A stretch of 64,000 nucleotides of DNA from Eremophila alpestris peregrina (lineage: Eukaryota > Chordata > Aves > Passeriformes > Alaudidae). Positions within the stretch are counted from its first letter, which is position 1. Every line of letters starts with the position of its first letter. Below the pieces are notes generated by a model. It was given only the letters and a program-made list of their open reading frames with translations. It had not been told where the DNA came from and searched no databases. The position numbers were made by a program, and so were the translations under genes. The stretch lies in NCBI GenBank assembly GCA_009792885.1, contig WMCF01000023.1, positions 9,484,248-9,548,247 of the forward strand. The letters run 5' to 3'. Below are positions 48,818 to 61,400 of the stretch, in pieces.

Positions 48818-51800
48818 ACTGTCCCTGACTATAGGCTATGTATGTCCATTTATCTTTATACACACCCACTCATACATGTTCATAAAAAATTATACCTTGG
48901 TCATCTGCACTCTTTTAGTTACAGATTCGGCTCATTTTTATTCTGCAGAAGCTGATGCTGCTTCTGATTTTTCTTAGCAAAATTTTTGATATCCGGATTA
49001 CTCCTGAAATGTATTTTGTCATGTACAGAGGGAAGAAAATAACCACCTTGCTTCTTTTAAACCTGGTGTTGCTATTCTTGTAACAACAATGAAATTCTCA
49101 ACATTGTATTTAATTTCACTCCTCATTTTTATGGTGTTGTGTCACAAACTGACATTTTGCCAGGCAAACAGGATTATGCACCGAATCACCATCTTTTATT
49201 TGCATGCTAGGTGGTTTGCAGTGACCTGTTGAATGATGCCTGCATTAACAACATACTTCTTGGAATCCCTCCCTGCCCCCTGAAAAGCTTTCTTATTGTG
49301 CCTTCCAACCTTGGTGTTTGCACTATTGTATATCTTTATGTGTCTAATATAAAGTGTATATATTTATACATCCACACACGCCTATAATGAGCCAAAACCA
49401 GAACAGCCTCTGCCTCAGCTTGTTTGCACATTATGCACATTCTGGGGAATGAAATCTGAGTGCTGTTCAAAGAGAAAGCGTGTGACTTAGCCCAAGGGCA
49501 AAAGAAAGTCATGTGCAACAGGTTACATGGTTTTACATAACTTCTGGTGAAAAAAGAAGCACCTCATGTCAGTGCAGGCGATATTTTAGGATATTTGTGG
49601 AATAAACTGAATGTTTTTCCTCACTGCTTCATGAGTGGACTTCAGTGTACTGCAGTACAGTATATTGTTGTTTTCACTGCAGTCTTTTCCTCACCCTCCC
49701 TAAAATAATTCATCACAACTACACACACACACTCAAAATAAAAGAGAGAGACCCTTTTATTCTTTTATTTTTGGTAGTTTTCTAAGCTCTACTGCTCTCC
49801 TCATTTCCAAGGTTGGCATGGGAAAGCTTCATGCCAGCAAGCCCTTTCCACTGGATCATGAGGGTCCTAAGAGAGCAAAGGCCTTACACCTTGATGAGGG
49901 CCAGCAGGGAAGGGACGTGGTCCCTGGTAGGGCAGACAAGGTGACATATTCTAAGCTGATTTTTAGGTCTCTGCTCCTGGATCCTCCTCTGCTCACTGGA
50001 GAAAAGCTAGCAGTGGTGATGATGGTTCTTTGAACCCTGAGTAGGATCCTGACAGGGTCTTAAAAGAGCAGCAAGGGCTCCCAGTTCCTGATGCCCTGGC
50101 ATACAGCCAAGAATTATCAGCTCCTGCTGGACACGAATAGGTCTGCAGAGTCAAGAAGAGCCTACAAATTGGAAATGTAGGAACACAGATGGGCACTCAG
50201 GGGAAGTTGGAAACAGAGTGAGTCTTGCCTTCATGCCTCTGTGAAACTTCTGCTAACCTAAACTCAGTTAAGAAAAAAAAGAGAGGAAATAAAACCCAGA
50301 AAGGAAGGAGCCAGGTTATGAATTCCCATGTTTAGAATTTACAAGATCACTGGAGAGTAAATAGACATAACCTTTCTATGTACTTCCCCTCTCTGTCCAG
50401 GTTCTGTGTTCCACTCTTATAGGGGTATTTTTTGTTGGTTTTCTTTTTCTACAAGTGCTCATTTACTACACCTAAAGTCTAGAATTCTACTTTCAATTTA
50501 AGCATTATCCCATTTCCCTAATACATTTGTGGGGATTTTATGATTTCTGGGAGAAGTAGATATTTCAACTTTTTAAGCTGAAGGTCAAAAAAAGTGAAGA
50601 GTGCAAGTGGACTCCCCAATAAAAGTAACCATGTCCCAGGAAGAGCAGCCATACTCTTAAGTTACAAAAGCAGCAGTTTATTAGATAGATATAATTCCTT
50701 ACAGAAAGAAAAAAAAGGCTTTCATTTCCAAGACAGAATTTTAAAAGAAATCCATCTCCTAGCATGTTGGACCTCACACATTTTTTTTTTTTAGTAAACC
50801 GTTTAGTAACAGTTTGGACAATTAACAAAGACCTGCAGTTAATCTCAGAGGGAGGTCATATTGAACAGCAGCAGGGTACCAATATTTTTACAATAATATT
50901 TTGATCACTGATCCTACAATGACCCCACAAACTGAACCCACTATTTCATCCATTAAAACTTGAGCATTTCACAGAGCTCATCACTGACTCCAAGGTTTCC
51001 AGGTTGAAGTCAAGGCACACAGTGCTGTCAAGTGCCTTACACCAAAGACACACCAGAAAAGCTGCTGTATGCACATAACTCAGATTCTGATCCTAATATC
51101 CTCATCCATGTCTCCCAAAAATGAGCTGAAAGGCTTCCTTAGATAGCACCATTGTGGATCAGACCTAATTACCTAATGCATGAGCTTGTGCTCATTTATG
51201 CCTCTGTCAGGCTGGGCACCTAGAAAAGATAAAACACACTTACTGCAACACAGTTCTGCACCCCAGTCTAGGGCTCCTACACCAAGAGTATTTCCTGAAT
51301 GTGGAAAATGTCCTTATGCAAAGCTCAGATTGTGTTCACTGCTGTTTTACATTTGGGAGAATATTTTTCAGCATAGTAAGGGCTTCAGAATAGCAGCAAA
51401 GCTGCTATATAGCTAACTGAACTCCTATACCATTAGGCAAATTAATTTTACATATAAATTATTTAAATTTAATCTGTGATTAGTTCTCTGTATGAGCAGT
51501 GATATCACTACAGAACAAGTATTTTCCTTTTCAGAGAACTGCAGCATGATAAATAAATGAATAAAGACTTATAGAAATGTATTCCAGCACATATGTTGAG
51601 AAGCATTCTTATCAGAAATCTTGGAAATCACAATATTCCCTATGGTCCCCCTAGTCTGCATAAAAATACCTAAAGACTGTAGTTTTTTTTTTTTCTTTTT
51701 TTCAAAACATGAAATGCATTTTATGCAACAATGCCTCAGATGAGACACAAACTCAACAGAGCTTACAAATATTAGACATTAGCTCTTTGCATAGCCTTGC

Positions 51801-53776
51801 TTCAGCTCACAGGTCCTATTGGTAACTGTAGATGCATTGAAACCGAGTTTTTAGATTAAAATTCATGAAAGATATCTCACATTTTCACTGAAATGTCTAT
51901 TGTTGGCTTTCTAGTAGTGGTGAGGGAGGAGAAAAGAGAGAAAAAATTAAGAAACGTGGTAAGTAGTTCTACTCCATTTGCCTCAGAATGGCAACAAAGA
52001 TTGTGTTCTTCTGTAATCAGATATAATACCTCATATTGCAGTCAATAGCATCTGTCCTGGCTCTTGATTCTTGAACACACCTCACCCCGATAAAAATGAG
52101 ATAACATTTGATGGTTTTAGTGGTTGCTGCCCAGTTTTTCTTTGCATTCATGATGGTTATTAGGGTGAAGATCTTTGTTTAAGACATGCACAACAGGAAT
52201 AAATACATAAAAAAAGCTAACATAACCAATCTAGTTTCTGAAGTTCATTTTTAAAGGCCTAGCTCTGCTAGTCTCATTCATGGTCACAAGTCCACTTTGC
52301 AGCTCATTTTCATTAATATCAGAAAAGTACTGAGAGTCAAGAGCCACATAACATAGGTAAATATAAATAGGTAAAATTAAAGCCCCAAATCTCTGAAATT
52401 CTTCTAGGTTTTTATTAATAGCCTCAGAAGTCTGCTCAAGTGTTTTTGTGTTTGCAAATAACAAACAAGAAGAAAAAATGGGGTTTGCATTTGCTGATTC
52501 ATGAGCATATTCTTGCCTGGTTTTTTAAGCAGGGTGTGATCCCATTAACTTGTTTAGTTGATAACCTCATATGACCCACCAAGTCCTCACAGAATGAATC
52601 CCTGGCTATTTTTTTTTCTTCTTCCTCTATGCCACTGATTTCCTGATTCCTTCTCCAGTTGAGCTGCCTTGTTCAAAAACAAGGTGTCAACTGTAAGCCT
52701 ATTTCTTGCACATTTACTTAACAAAGTGTTGGAAGAGGATTGTTGGGGTGTTTTTTTTCTGAGGGGGAAAACTTGGTGTTAGACTGAGGTGCTAAGGATT
52801 TTTGTTTCAAGGTTTTGGTTTCTGCTTTTCTAACAAGGGCTTAACAAGAGTCATTTGGAAAAAAAAGGACCTGTTGAAATATAAATATTAATAAATGCTA
52901 TAAAATTAAATATAAAAATTGCACACAGAGGTTAGTAGGAAGAAGAATACAATTTCTGTGCAATTCAAAGCCATGCTGCAAGGTGTGTTTGCTATAGGCA
53001 ACACATTTCTATCAGCAGTGGAAGACATTTCTATTCATAGTGGGAGCAATCACTCTGTAGTAGGACTGTGAAATATATGTGAAAGGGTTTGAGAAATTCT
53101 CTTCTATGCCAACAAACCTCATTGCCTCTGTAAACTTGCCTACAAGTAGTACACTGGTATCCTTAAAGTAATTTTTTTTATTGTCTAGAAGAGAAATGAA
53201 AAGTTTGCTGGTTTTTTTTAAACTGAAAAATAAATTTTCAAAGGGATGAAATGCTGGCCCTTAGATGGAAAAATGACAAAGAGAGGTACATTATAATTTC
53301 AGGTATATTAATTTTTACTTATAGTAGCTGTCAGGCACCTGAGAGCATTTCTTGATTCACAAAATCTAAGTGAATTTTTTGACCACTGGCCTGCTACTGC
53401 ACAGAAAAGGTGTGAAATTTTCAGGCAAATCTCTCCATGACTGTGCTTCAAATCCAAAGCCAATAGGGAAGAGCCATAGGTGGGACATTATATATCATCT
53501 AAAATTACTGTGCCCTCTGTCAGGAGAGCAAAAGGATCCACTCAAAGGTCACCAATGTGTTTGTGTCTGTTAAAACAGCCAGCAGTTTGTCATCATCCCA
53601 TTTGTTCACAGGCATTAGAATGGATGCAAAAGCCTTTACTTAGTTATTCTTTAGAGAGAGGAGCCAAATTCCTCCCTGATTCCATACCACTTAATCACAG
53701 CTGCATCACTATGCCCTATCAATAATGACACAAGGTAGTCTCACCTGAGATAGAGGCCATCTTGATAATTTTTCTA
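48818..53776. other. Unique AT-rich non-coding DNA
   Basis: About 5 kb without recognised transposons. A GC-richer patch at 49805-50220 (open at 49818-50033 plus and 49993-50196 minus) has no clear origin. Homopolymer T runs lie near 51682-51693 and 50780-50792. No RNA gene recognised. Confidence 0.5.
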
Positions 53777-54040
53777 ATCACAGAACCATAAAATATGCTC
53801 AGTTGGATGGGTCCCACCAGGATCATGGTGTCCAGCTCCTGGCCCTGCACAAGACACCCCAAGAGTCACACCATGCACCCAAGAGCATTGTCCAAACGCT
53901 TCCTGAACTCAGTTAGGCTTGGTGCTGTGACCACTGCCTTGGGAAGCTGTTCCAGTGCCCAACCACCCTCTGGGTGAGGAACATTTTCCTGATATTCAAC
54001 CTAAACCTCCCCTGCCTCAGCTTCATGCTACAGTGATGAT
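53777..54040 (-). mobile_element. CR1 LINE 3'-end fragment (minus strand)
   Basis: Plus-strand order: AATCACAGAACCATAAAATA terminus (53777-53796), GGTCCCACCAGGATCATGG, CAGCTCCTGGCCCTGCACAA and TGTCCAAACGCTTCCTGAAC. The minus strand then codes M-K-L-R-Q-G-R-F-R-L-N-I-R-K-M-F-L-T-Q-R-V-V-G-H-W-N-S-F-P-R (54030 down to about 53941), the CR1 ORF2 C-terminus with the V-V-x-H-W-N motif intact. The similarity decays after about 54040, marking the truncated side. This is among the youngest-looking CR1 copies here. The minus-strand open frame at 53913-54152 is this remnant. Confidence 0.95.
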
Positions 54041-56019
54041 AGGTTTCTATGCCTGGTCCCATGGGCTGTCTGCCTATGAACTGTATTACAGAAAATGATA
54101 GATGAGTGTATACAAAGCACCAAGAACAGAAAGTAAGCCTCTTTTCTAGCAAAGATATTCAAGAATCTGTTTTTATTTTGGTGTGTTTCTCAGAATAGGA
54201 TTTCATGAGAGGTGCAGTGGTGGAGTGGGGTGGGAGGGGAGGAAAGGATTGAACAAGATATCAATATTCACCAAACTAAAATTTCCAAGTCTGAAAAGGG
54301 AGCATGAATGAACAGCTGTGATGTGTGCGAGACAGGCTGGTACTAATGAACAACACTGCCAACAACACTGACAGCATTACACTGATTTCCTGTGCTCGGG
54401 GTAGCTATTGAGAAACTAATACATTAATGGTGGACTACTAATATGAATTAAAAACTAAAGACACACAACTTTCAGTCTGCCTTTCCTTCTGTCACTTATT
54501 TTGTACAGCCTGAATGAGCTATTACCGTTTTGTTTCCCTGAGATGTTGGCTCACAAGGGTAGAGTGAGCAGACTCAATTTCACTGAAAGTAATGGAGTGA
54601 GATTATCCAGAATTATTTCCAGTGGGCTGAGTTTGCTACATTCCTTCTGTTGTGAGAATATAAGTAAACAACTAAACACCTTTACTGAAAGCTGAGAATC
54701 TTCACAGTCATCACCTCTTCCTATTTCCTTGGATTAGTCCAGCATTTTGGGTTTAGCCATGCTCAATTAACTAATCCAGGAATTGGTCCAGTCAGAAACA
54801 GTTGATTTAAGTGAGACAAACTGGGCATCTGTTTGGAAAAAAATGATTATACAAAATATGCTTCCATCATGAGAAAATGAACTGTGCTATCTCCATATTT
54901 AAAAACATATGCTTCTAAATAGATTCCCTTCCTTTGAAAGCTTAAGAAACAGAAAATAGTAATGTTGAATCTGAAAACGGAACAAGCAGGTATGAAGTAA
55001 AAATTTAGCAACCAGTGTGTTAACATTTTAATGTACTGGAACTGAAACTTGGTACCAACACCTTCATCAAACCACTGTATAAACTGCATTGAATTTAAGT
55101 GATTAAACTTAGCAATAAAACCAGCCACTGCAGAAATGATTGAAATATGTAGGGTGCTTGCATGTGTTTGTACTGGTGGCAATAAAAATGCTGCCATATT
55201 TAGTCCCTGATTTGCTTTAGGATAGAAATAAAATCAGCTGACAACTCTTGCCTGTTTTGTTTCAATTACTAAAGACTTCTCTCTTAAAAAATAGATCTAA
55301 AATTAGAGACATAGTTAATAATTAAGAGGGTACATCCATGGAATTGGAGAGTACACAGCAATAAATATCTTTGGCAGGTGATTAAATACTGAATTGGAAC
55401 TGAAGCTGTTGATAACCTCAGAATCTCTTTATTGCAAGTAAACACCTCTACTTCAGATGCTATTGCTGTGATACTGGAATATGAATTGAGATGATAACAG
55501 CAAAAAGAAATAATAATTTATTGCAGATGGGGTTTTTTTCCTAATCTCTACTGCATTTGAAAATATTTTTATATTACTTTTTGGGTTTATGAGCCATAAG
55601 CTAATTAATCTGCAGTTAACAGCAGAACTAGAATTTTGTATTTTTGAATGGGTCTCAGTCCAGTCTCCAAGCAGAGGCAAATATGGATGCAGTGAATAGA
55701 TTTTAAGTTTCTACATGGAGCACCTCAGTTACTGGCCTCCCTAAAGTTCATCTTTGAACATTAAAAAACTCAAGAGCTGGCTATATTCTCTAAACGAGGC
55801 CAGTGATTGAAAGCCATGTTGCAGATTTAACTATTTGTAGCATTTAAGAACACCTGTTGACAGGTAAAAAAAGGGGTTTTATTTTTCAGGATGGTCAAAT
55901 AATCATACCATAAAATATATCTTCATGTGATCACATTTTAACATACCAGTTGGAAATGATTAGGCCTCCACTGAATCTCTCACACTATCCAAAGCACCCA
56001 TTTGCAGGTAATAAAGGAA
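54041..56019. other. Unique AT-rich DNA; possible old CR1 trace at 54574-54605
   Basis: CAATTTCACTGAAAGTAATG (54576-54595) recalls the same ancient CR1 segment as at 44595, but weakly. The 116-codon minus-strand frame at 54847-55197 has no recognised domain. Otherwise featureless. Confidence 0.45.
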
Positions 56020-56230
56020 AATTTGCCAATAATCTGTGGTAAAATATGAACGGCGCTGCTAATTCGAGTAGCACAGATGCAGCATGTGCCAATTTAGAAG
56101 ATATGTAAAGCCAAAAGGCTACCAGAATCAATCCAATTTGTGCTGAAGTCATGGAAATGTTGGCTTCAGATGTAGCACAGTTATGTACCGTTTACAAAAG
56201 AAAATAGGAGCTAACCAATCTATCAGGAGC
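56020..56230. promoter_or_regulatory. Candidate conserved non-coding element (inferred)
   Basis: Within AT-rich DNA, the segment GAACGGCGCTGCTAATTCGA (56048-56067) keeps three CpGs next to a TAATT homeodomain core, which is unusual in this window. No transposon is recognisable. It is a good small target for an alignment test. Confidence 0.22.
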
Positions 56231-57859
56231 AGACTTACAAAATAGTCCTTAAAGCTCCTCATGGAATCCAGATTCAGGAGAGCTGAGAAGAAAAAAAATA
56301 ATAATTAAAAAGAAGGAAAAGGATGTAATAATAGATGTACAGTAAATCTAATAAAGTAATTTCAAAATTACTAGACAGCAACAGTAAATGAAGAATGCCT
56401 TTGGGTACACCATCTGTTTATCCATTCCATATTATACCTTTTCATCACAATTACCTAACGTGGTATATTTGTGTTTCTGTAATGTATGGAATTCATTACA
56501 TAGTTTTGCAATGAAATTATCACACTGTGGCTGGGACATCTGCACCCTGTCATATATCATTCTATTCATTTCTAGTTAATTTAATCCTAATATCTGCCTA
56601 CATGACAAGACAGATGTTCAGCTATACTGTATCTTCCATAGTTTTCTGCCTTGAAGAAACTTTAAGTCACTGAAAAAACTGACATCTTTCAAACAGACAT
56701 CTCACGGGTTTGGGAAGTATGTGTGTGCAGATGTGTGTGTGTATGTATGTTTGTGTTTTTATGCCATGTTCTTTTTTTTTTTAAGAAATGTGTTTTACAA
56801 AACAAAAATCCAATACAGCAAATTTTAAATACAAACATTTTTCATTCCATGCACATAAGTTTCTTTTGAAAAAATGAGCTTTACTTATATTTTGGTATAT
56901 TTGTTTAATAATATTCATAAATACAGAGTATTTCTTTCAAATGAACTTTTCACTCAAATGAGACAGATCTTATTTCTGTTTTTGTCTTTTCTGATGAGAA
57001 ATTTTGGGCCAGTCTTCCTCTTTGCCTCTTGAGCCTTGGTCCCCAAAACATCAAAACTGAATCAGGCTTTCTGGCCAGCAGTGTTGCACATCCTGTCAGG
57101 CACAGATGGGCCAGCCAGAAGAAGATATTAGATTCCATGTGTTTTAAAGCTGTTAAAAGCTTCCTGCAGAAGGATCCATGCCATTGGTCACTGGTAGGAT
57201 GTGCAGGAACTTAGAGCATGCTCACATGGGTTGAGGTGTATGACCACAGATGTAAAGCACTTGCTTTTCACCACTCCTGTCACACTCTTCTTCAAGTGGT
57301 GCTGTCAAGGCTGTCAAAGAGCTTTGCTCAGCATCTTCAGACCAGACTTGCAGAAGGTCTCAGGCAGACTCTGGCACCCATTCCCCAGTCAGCTCCCCAT
57401 TTGCCACTCCTCAGACCAGCCTTAAATTCCTTTAAGCAGAGCAGCACCTGACAAGGCTTCTTCATCTTGACCTAAATGAAGTCACACTTTGTGGTTTATG
57501 GGTCTACAGCTCTGCCAGTTAAATCCCTTTCTTAAGCACACTTATCCATGTCCCAAAATCTTAGCTCTATCCTATAAAGCTGCTAGCTGGGTAAACACTG
57601 GGAATATCATCTGATGGTATTTTGCTGTCCTACAAATTATATAGGTGTTTAGAGGCCCCTGGATTGGGTACAAAAAGGTGCAAAATATCTAACACAACTC
57701 AGACAAAACAGAATTCTCTGCTGAAAGGGGATGGTAACTCTTTTCCAACACTTTTGAAGAATATGTAAGTTTAAATTCTGTGCCTGTAAACTGCCAGATA
57801 AGTCAGAAATAAATTATACCCAGCTGTTGTGTTGGATAACAGCAACAGATTGCATAATG
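56231..57859. other. Unique DNA; GC-richer at about 57000-57450
   Basis: Includes a small TG/TA-rich simple patch (56718-56757) and a T run (56771-56782). Overlapping open frames at 56950-57138, 57029-57214, 57201-57425 and 57218-57451 have no domain. Confidence 0.45.
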
Positions 57860-58440
57860 GACACCCAGATAAAAACAAACATGAATTGATTTAGATTATT
57901 AATTATCTAAAAATGGCAACTGCTCTTCAAGTTGTTTGGCTGATGATGTAGAGGGTGAAATAATTCCGTTAGCTGATATTCACCTCTGGCATGAAGAGAA
58001 TTCGAGGGAAAAAAAAGCCCTGAAATTGCATCAAGCCCTTGGAATGGATTTTTTTAGTGTCCTCACAATTTAGGACCATGATATCATGATGCAGTTTGAA
58101 GCAGGACAGGGCTATCAGGCTGGGGACTGACTAATATTTGTCAACACCCATTTATATTTTAAAAGGCAATATTTGCTTCATCTGAATAAATCAGTAGACA
58201 TGACTTTTCCCCTGTAGTCTATGAAATCCAGGAAACAAAAGTCACTGGTTGCTCTGTATGTCGGTGGCATTGTAACATCATTTTCAAAGCTTCATAAAGA
58301 GAGATTGATAAAAAAAGCAAACAGGTGCTGAGGTGTTTCAAACTAACAATAATTCAGCAAACACTCTGGACTGCTCATTAATTACGTAAGCCTCTCTGCA
58401 AATAGCACAGCACGCAACATTTGCTAACAATTATCATTTG
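57860..58440. promoter_or_regulatory. Candidate conserved non-coding element (inferred)
   Basis: A repeat-free block with homeodomain words (GATTATTAATTATC near 57894-57907, CATTAATTACG at 58376-58386). It also has a perfect palindrome TTACGTAA (58382-58389), matching the PAR-bZIP/E4BP4 type of site. Several CpGs are retained (57969, 58003, 58262, 58386, 58413). The block is a candidate enhancer only. Confidence 0.25.
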
Positions 58441-61400
58441 TGTCTATTTCCACAGGCTTAGGGAAGGAAATAACTGTGGTATATGCTGGCAAATATAGCA
58501 TGTTCTGACTCTGTGGCATGAGACCTTCAGTTTTTCAGCAGTGACTGCTGCAGTTTGGATGGCAAAGTGTATGTATGGCTCCAGCTCTGGTGAAACTCCA
58601 CTGCCACCAAAAATCTGAGCAGCTACCAATGACAAGTTCTTAGGAACCCAGCCTTCTCCTCACTGAAGAAGTGCAAAGGGATGACTATCAGAAATTAAGC
58701 CAAGTTCCAGGACAGAAGGGCTGAGTGTTGGTAGGATGCCTAATGCATCTGAGAGGTTTTAGGTTTCTAATATGGAATGGATTAATGTTGGCAATGGGCC
58801 TAACACCCTCGTGTGATATGAAACAGTAGCATAAACCCTGGGATTTTTGGGGGATTGTAAGATTATTTGTTTACTGAAGTGCATTTACTTAGGGTTTCCT
58901 TGAAAAAAAAAAGTAAAAACTAAAAAGCATAAAGAAATGGTGATTCTTGACTAAGACTGCTGCCAGGAATTCTCAGGCTGGAGACAGCCTTCCCCCTTGG
59001 GGAGAGTTTGGTCTGTTTGGTGACATCAGGTAACAAGGTTGTACAGACAAAAAATACATGTACTTAAATGAAAAATTATATGTAACTGGAGTGAACAGAT
59101 AGTTTTCGGAAAAAGGCACCGAGTATGAGATTAAATTTTTAGGAAAGTGAATATACAAAATTATTAGACAAACACAGGTGTCTCTGTAGATCATGCAGGG
59201 AGACTCCAGAAAAATGAGCATTTGAGTTTGTTAGACTGGATGGCTTAACTTGCAAATAAGACCTTAAATAGTGAACAGCACTAATTTTTTTCTTGCTTAA
59301 AGGATTTTTAAGTGTCATGCTAGATGTGGGTTCTTTCCAAGAATGGTTCATTTATCTTGCTGCACTGTTTTTGTGGATGAGGACTCAAATAACTCTGGTG
59401 ACAGTGCAGGCTTTTGACATCAGAGATGTTTGTGATGACAATATTTTTGAGAAAGCTTCAAAAGTTCCTAAAAATCTTGAGTAAAAAGATTTCTATGTTA
59501 TCTTATTATAAGGCACAAAATCTTGGAGTTTTTTTTTTGCAGCTGCAAGTTGTTTGTTCTTTAATTCAGAACAAGAAAGGAAAGAAAGCTCATATTTTTC
59601 AGTGTTGAGAAGAGTTCTCTTTTTTGGTAAAGGACTTTAAAATACTTTTTTGGTTGCCTTTATTGTTCCCTCACATACATATAATATATGTGAAACAGTA
59701 GATACACTGATGGAATTAGAAACCTAGAAGTCAAACTTCCACAATTCAAACCCCATACATGTAATCAACCTATTGTGCAATCTTACTTAAAGAAACTTTT
59801 TTGACAATACATATTTAGGAACTTTATTGGGCAACAATCTAGTAGCTGTAGACCTTAGTTGGCTCCAAGGTGAGAAGGCAGCTGAACAGGGATTTAGAGG
59901 AGTTTTTAAGCGGAAACAGTAAATTAAATACAATTTTTCCTGTGGATAAAGCATTAAATGTCTTTCAAGTCTGTTCCAAAGAACATTAAAATGTACCTGA
60001 ACAAAAGCCTACTATTTAGATGACTCCTAAAGACTGGTAAGGCAAAAGCAGAAGGATCAAATGCATACAGAGGAAGGTTATGGTGTCTGAGTCTGTACTT
60101 ATAACAGTATAAGAGATTGATAAATTTGAACTGCAAAAGTTAGAGATTGCAGGAGAATAAGGCTCTTGTTCAGCCTACTTCATCCCTTTGCTGAGGCATT
60201 AGAAAATTAAAATTAAAAGCAAATCAATGGATTAAATAGTCTTGGATGAATATAACCACAGTGATTATAATTCTTTTACATATTCCTGTACAGATAGATA
60301 AAGGTCATCAGTCTTTTATTAGTTTAAATTGTCATTATTTTCACTAGAAAACAATCAGAAAAGTAAAAGCACAAAACAAATTTTTCTTCTAGTATGTGGA
60401 AGTGTGAAGGTCTGTGTGTAATTTGACAGTGATTTTAAGTGTCTCCTTCTGTACTAAAACCCTGTGTGCAAGGGCCACTGAACCTGTGCAGATCCAGGGC
60501 TCATAACTTGAAATAAAGTCAGTTGGAAATGAGTTCCCATTCCCATAAGAATCCAAACGTTCTCCAGGATAAAAATATAAATAAATCCACAAGGATTTGA
60601 TCTAACATTGTGAGAAACATTTGTCATAAAAGTCATCTGGTTTCAAGCCCTTTTCTGCAAAACACAAGACTTGAAACTCAGGCAAGATTCAAGTGAGCTG
60701 GTGTTGATGGATGGCTTTGATATATTACATGTAAAGCACATGGTTAAGTTTCTTCCCTCTCATAGCCAAATACAGTTTGAATAGCAAGGGACAACCTGGA
60801 GTGGCTTTGTCTCTTTTAAAAATGTATAAAGCAAATAGCTTAACGTAACCTCAGTGCCCCCTGGGACTCTACAAAGCTGTCATACTATCAGTGTGTATAA
60901 AAATATAGAACCATGCTAGAAAACTTCTTTTAAGCATTGAGTTTATTCACACCTGAAGAACTCAATACAAATCAATGGATGAGGATAAACAGAAGCAAAA
61001 TAGGCATACAGATCAAGAATTGCATGTTGTACTTGCTTTAACAGAGATTGGCTGTTCAGGAGAGTTGTACAAAGTTGAAGATATATAGCACCCTGCATGG
61101 ATACTCTACACCAATTCTTTGTGGAAATCCTTGGGTTTTAGTCTTTATTTTTAAAATACCCAAATTAGCAAGGTAACCCAAGTTCCTAAAATGCTATTCT
61201 AGATATTAAATTATGTCAGGACTTGCCCTTTATACTGATTCCTTGAAGGCCTCATTCACTACACCTGCAAGCCAATTTAGCTACCTCTGTGACACAAATG
61301 ATCCCTCTGACTGATCAGACAACCTTTGGTTACACCACATTTGCAGATCTCTGAGCCAGTGGGTAGCTCTGAAAAGTACCCTAAAAAAACCCCCAAAAAC

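Noticed and set aside
48630..48955. Cysteine/valine-repeat proteins
   Set aside because: They are translations of a TG microsatellite in two frames.
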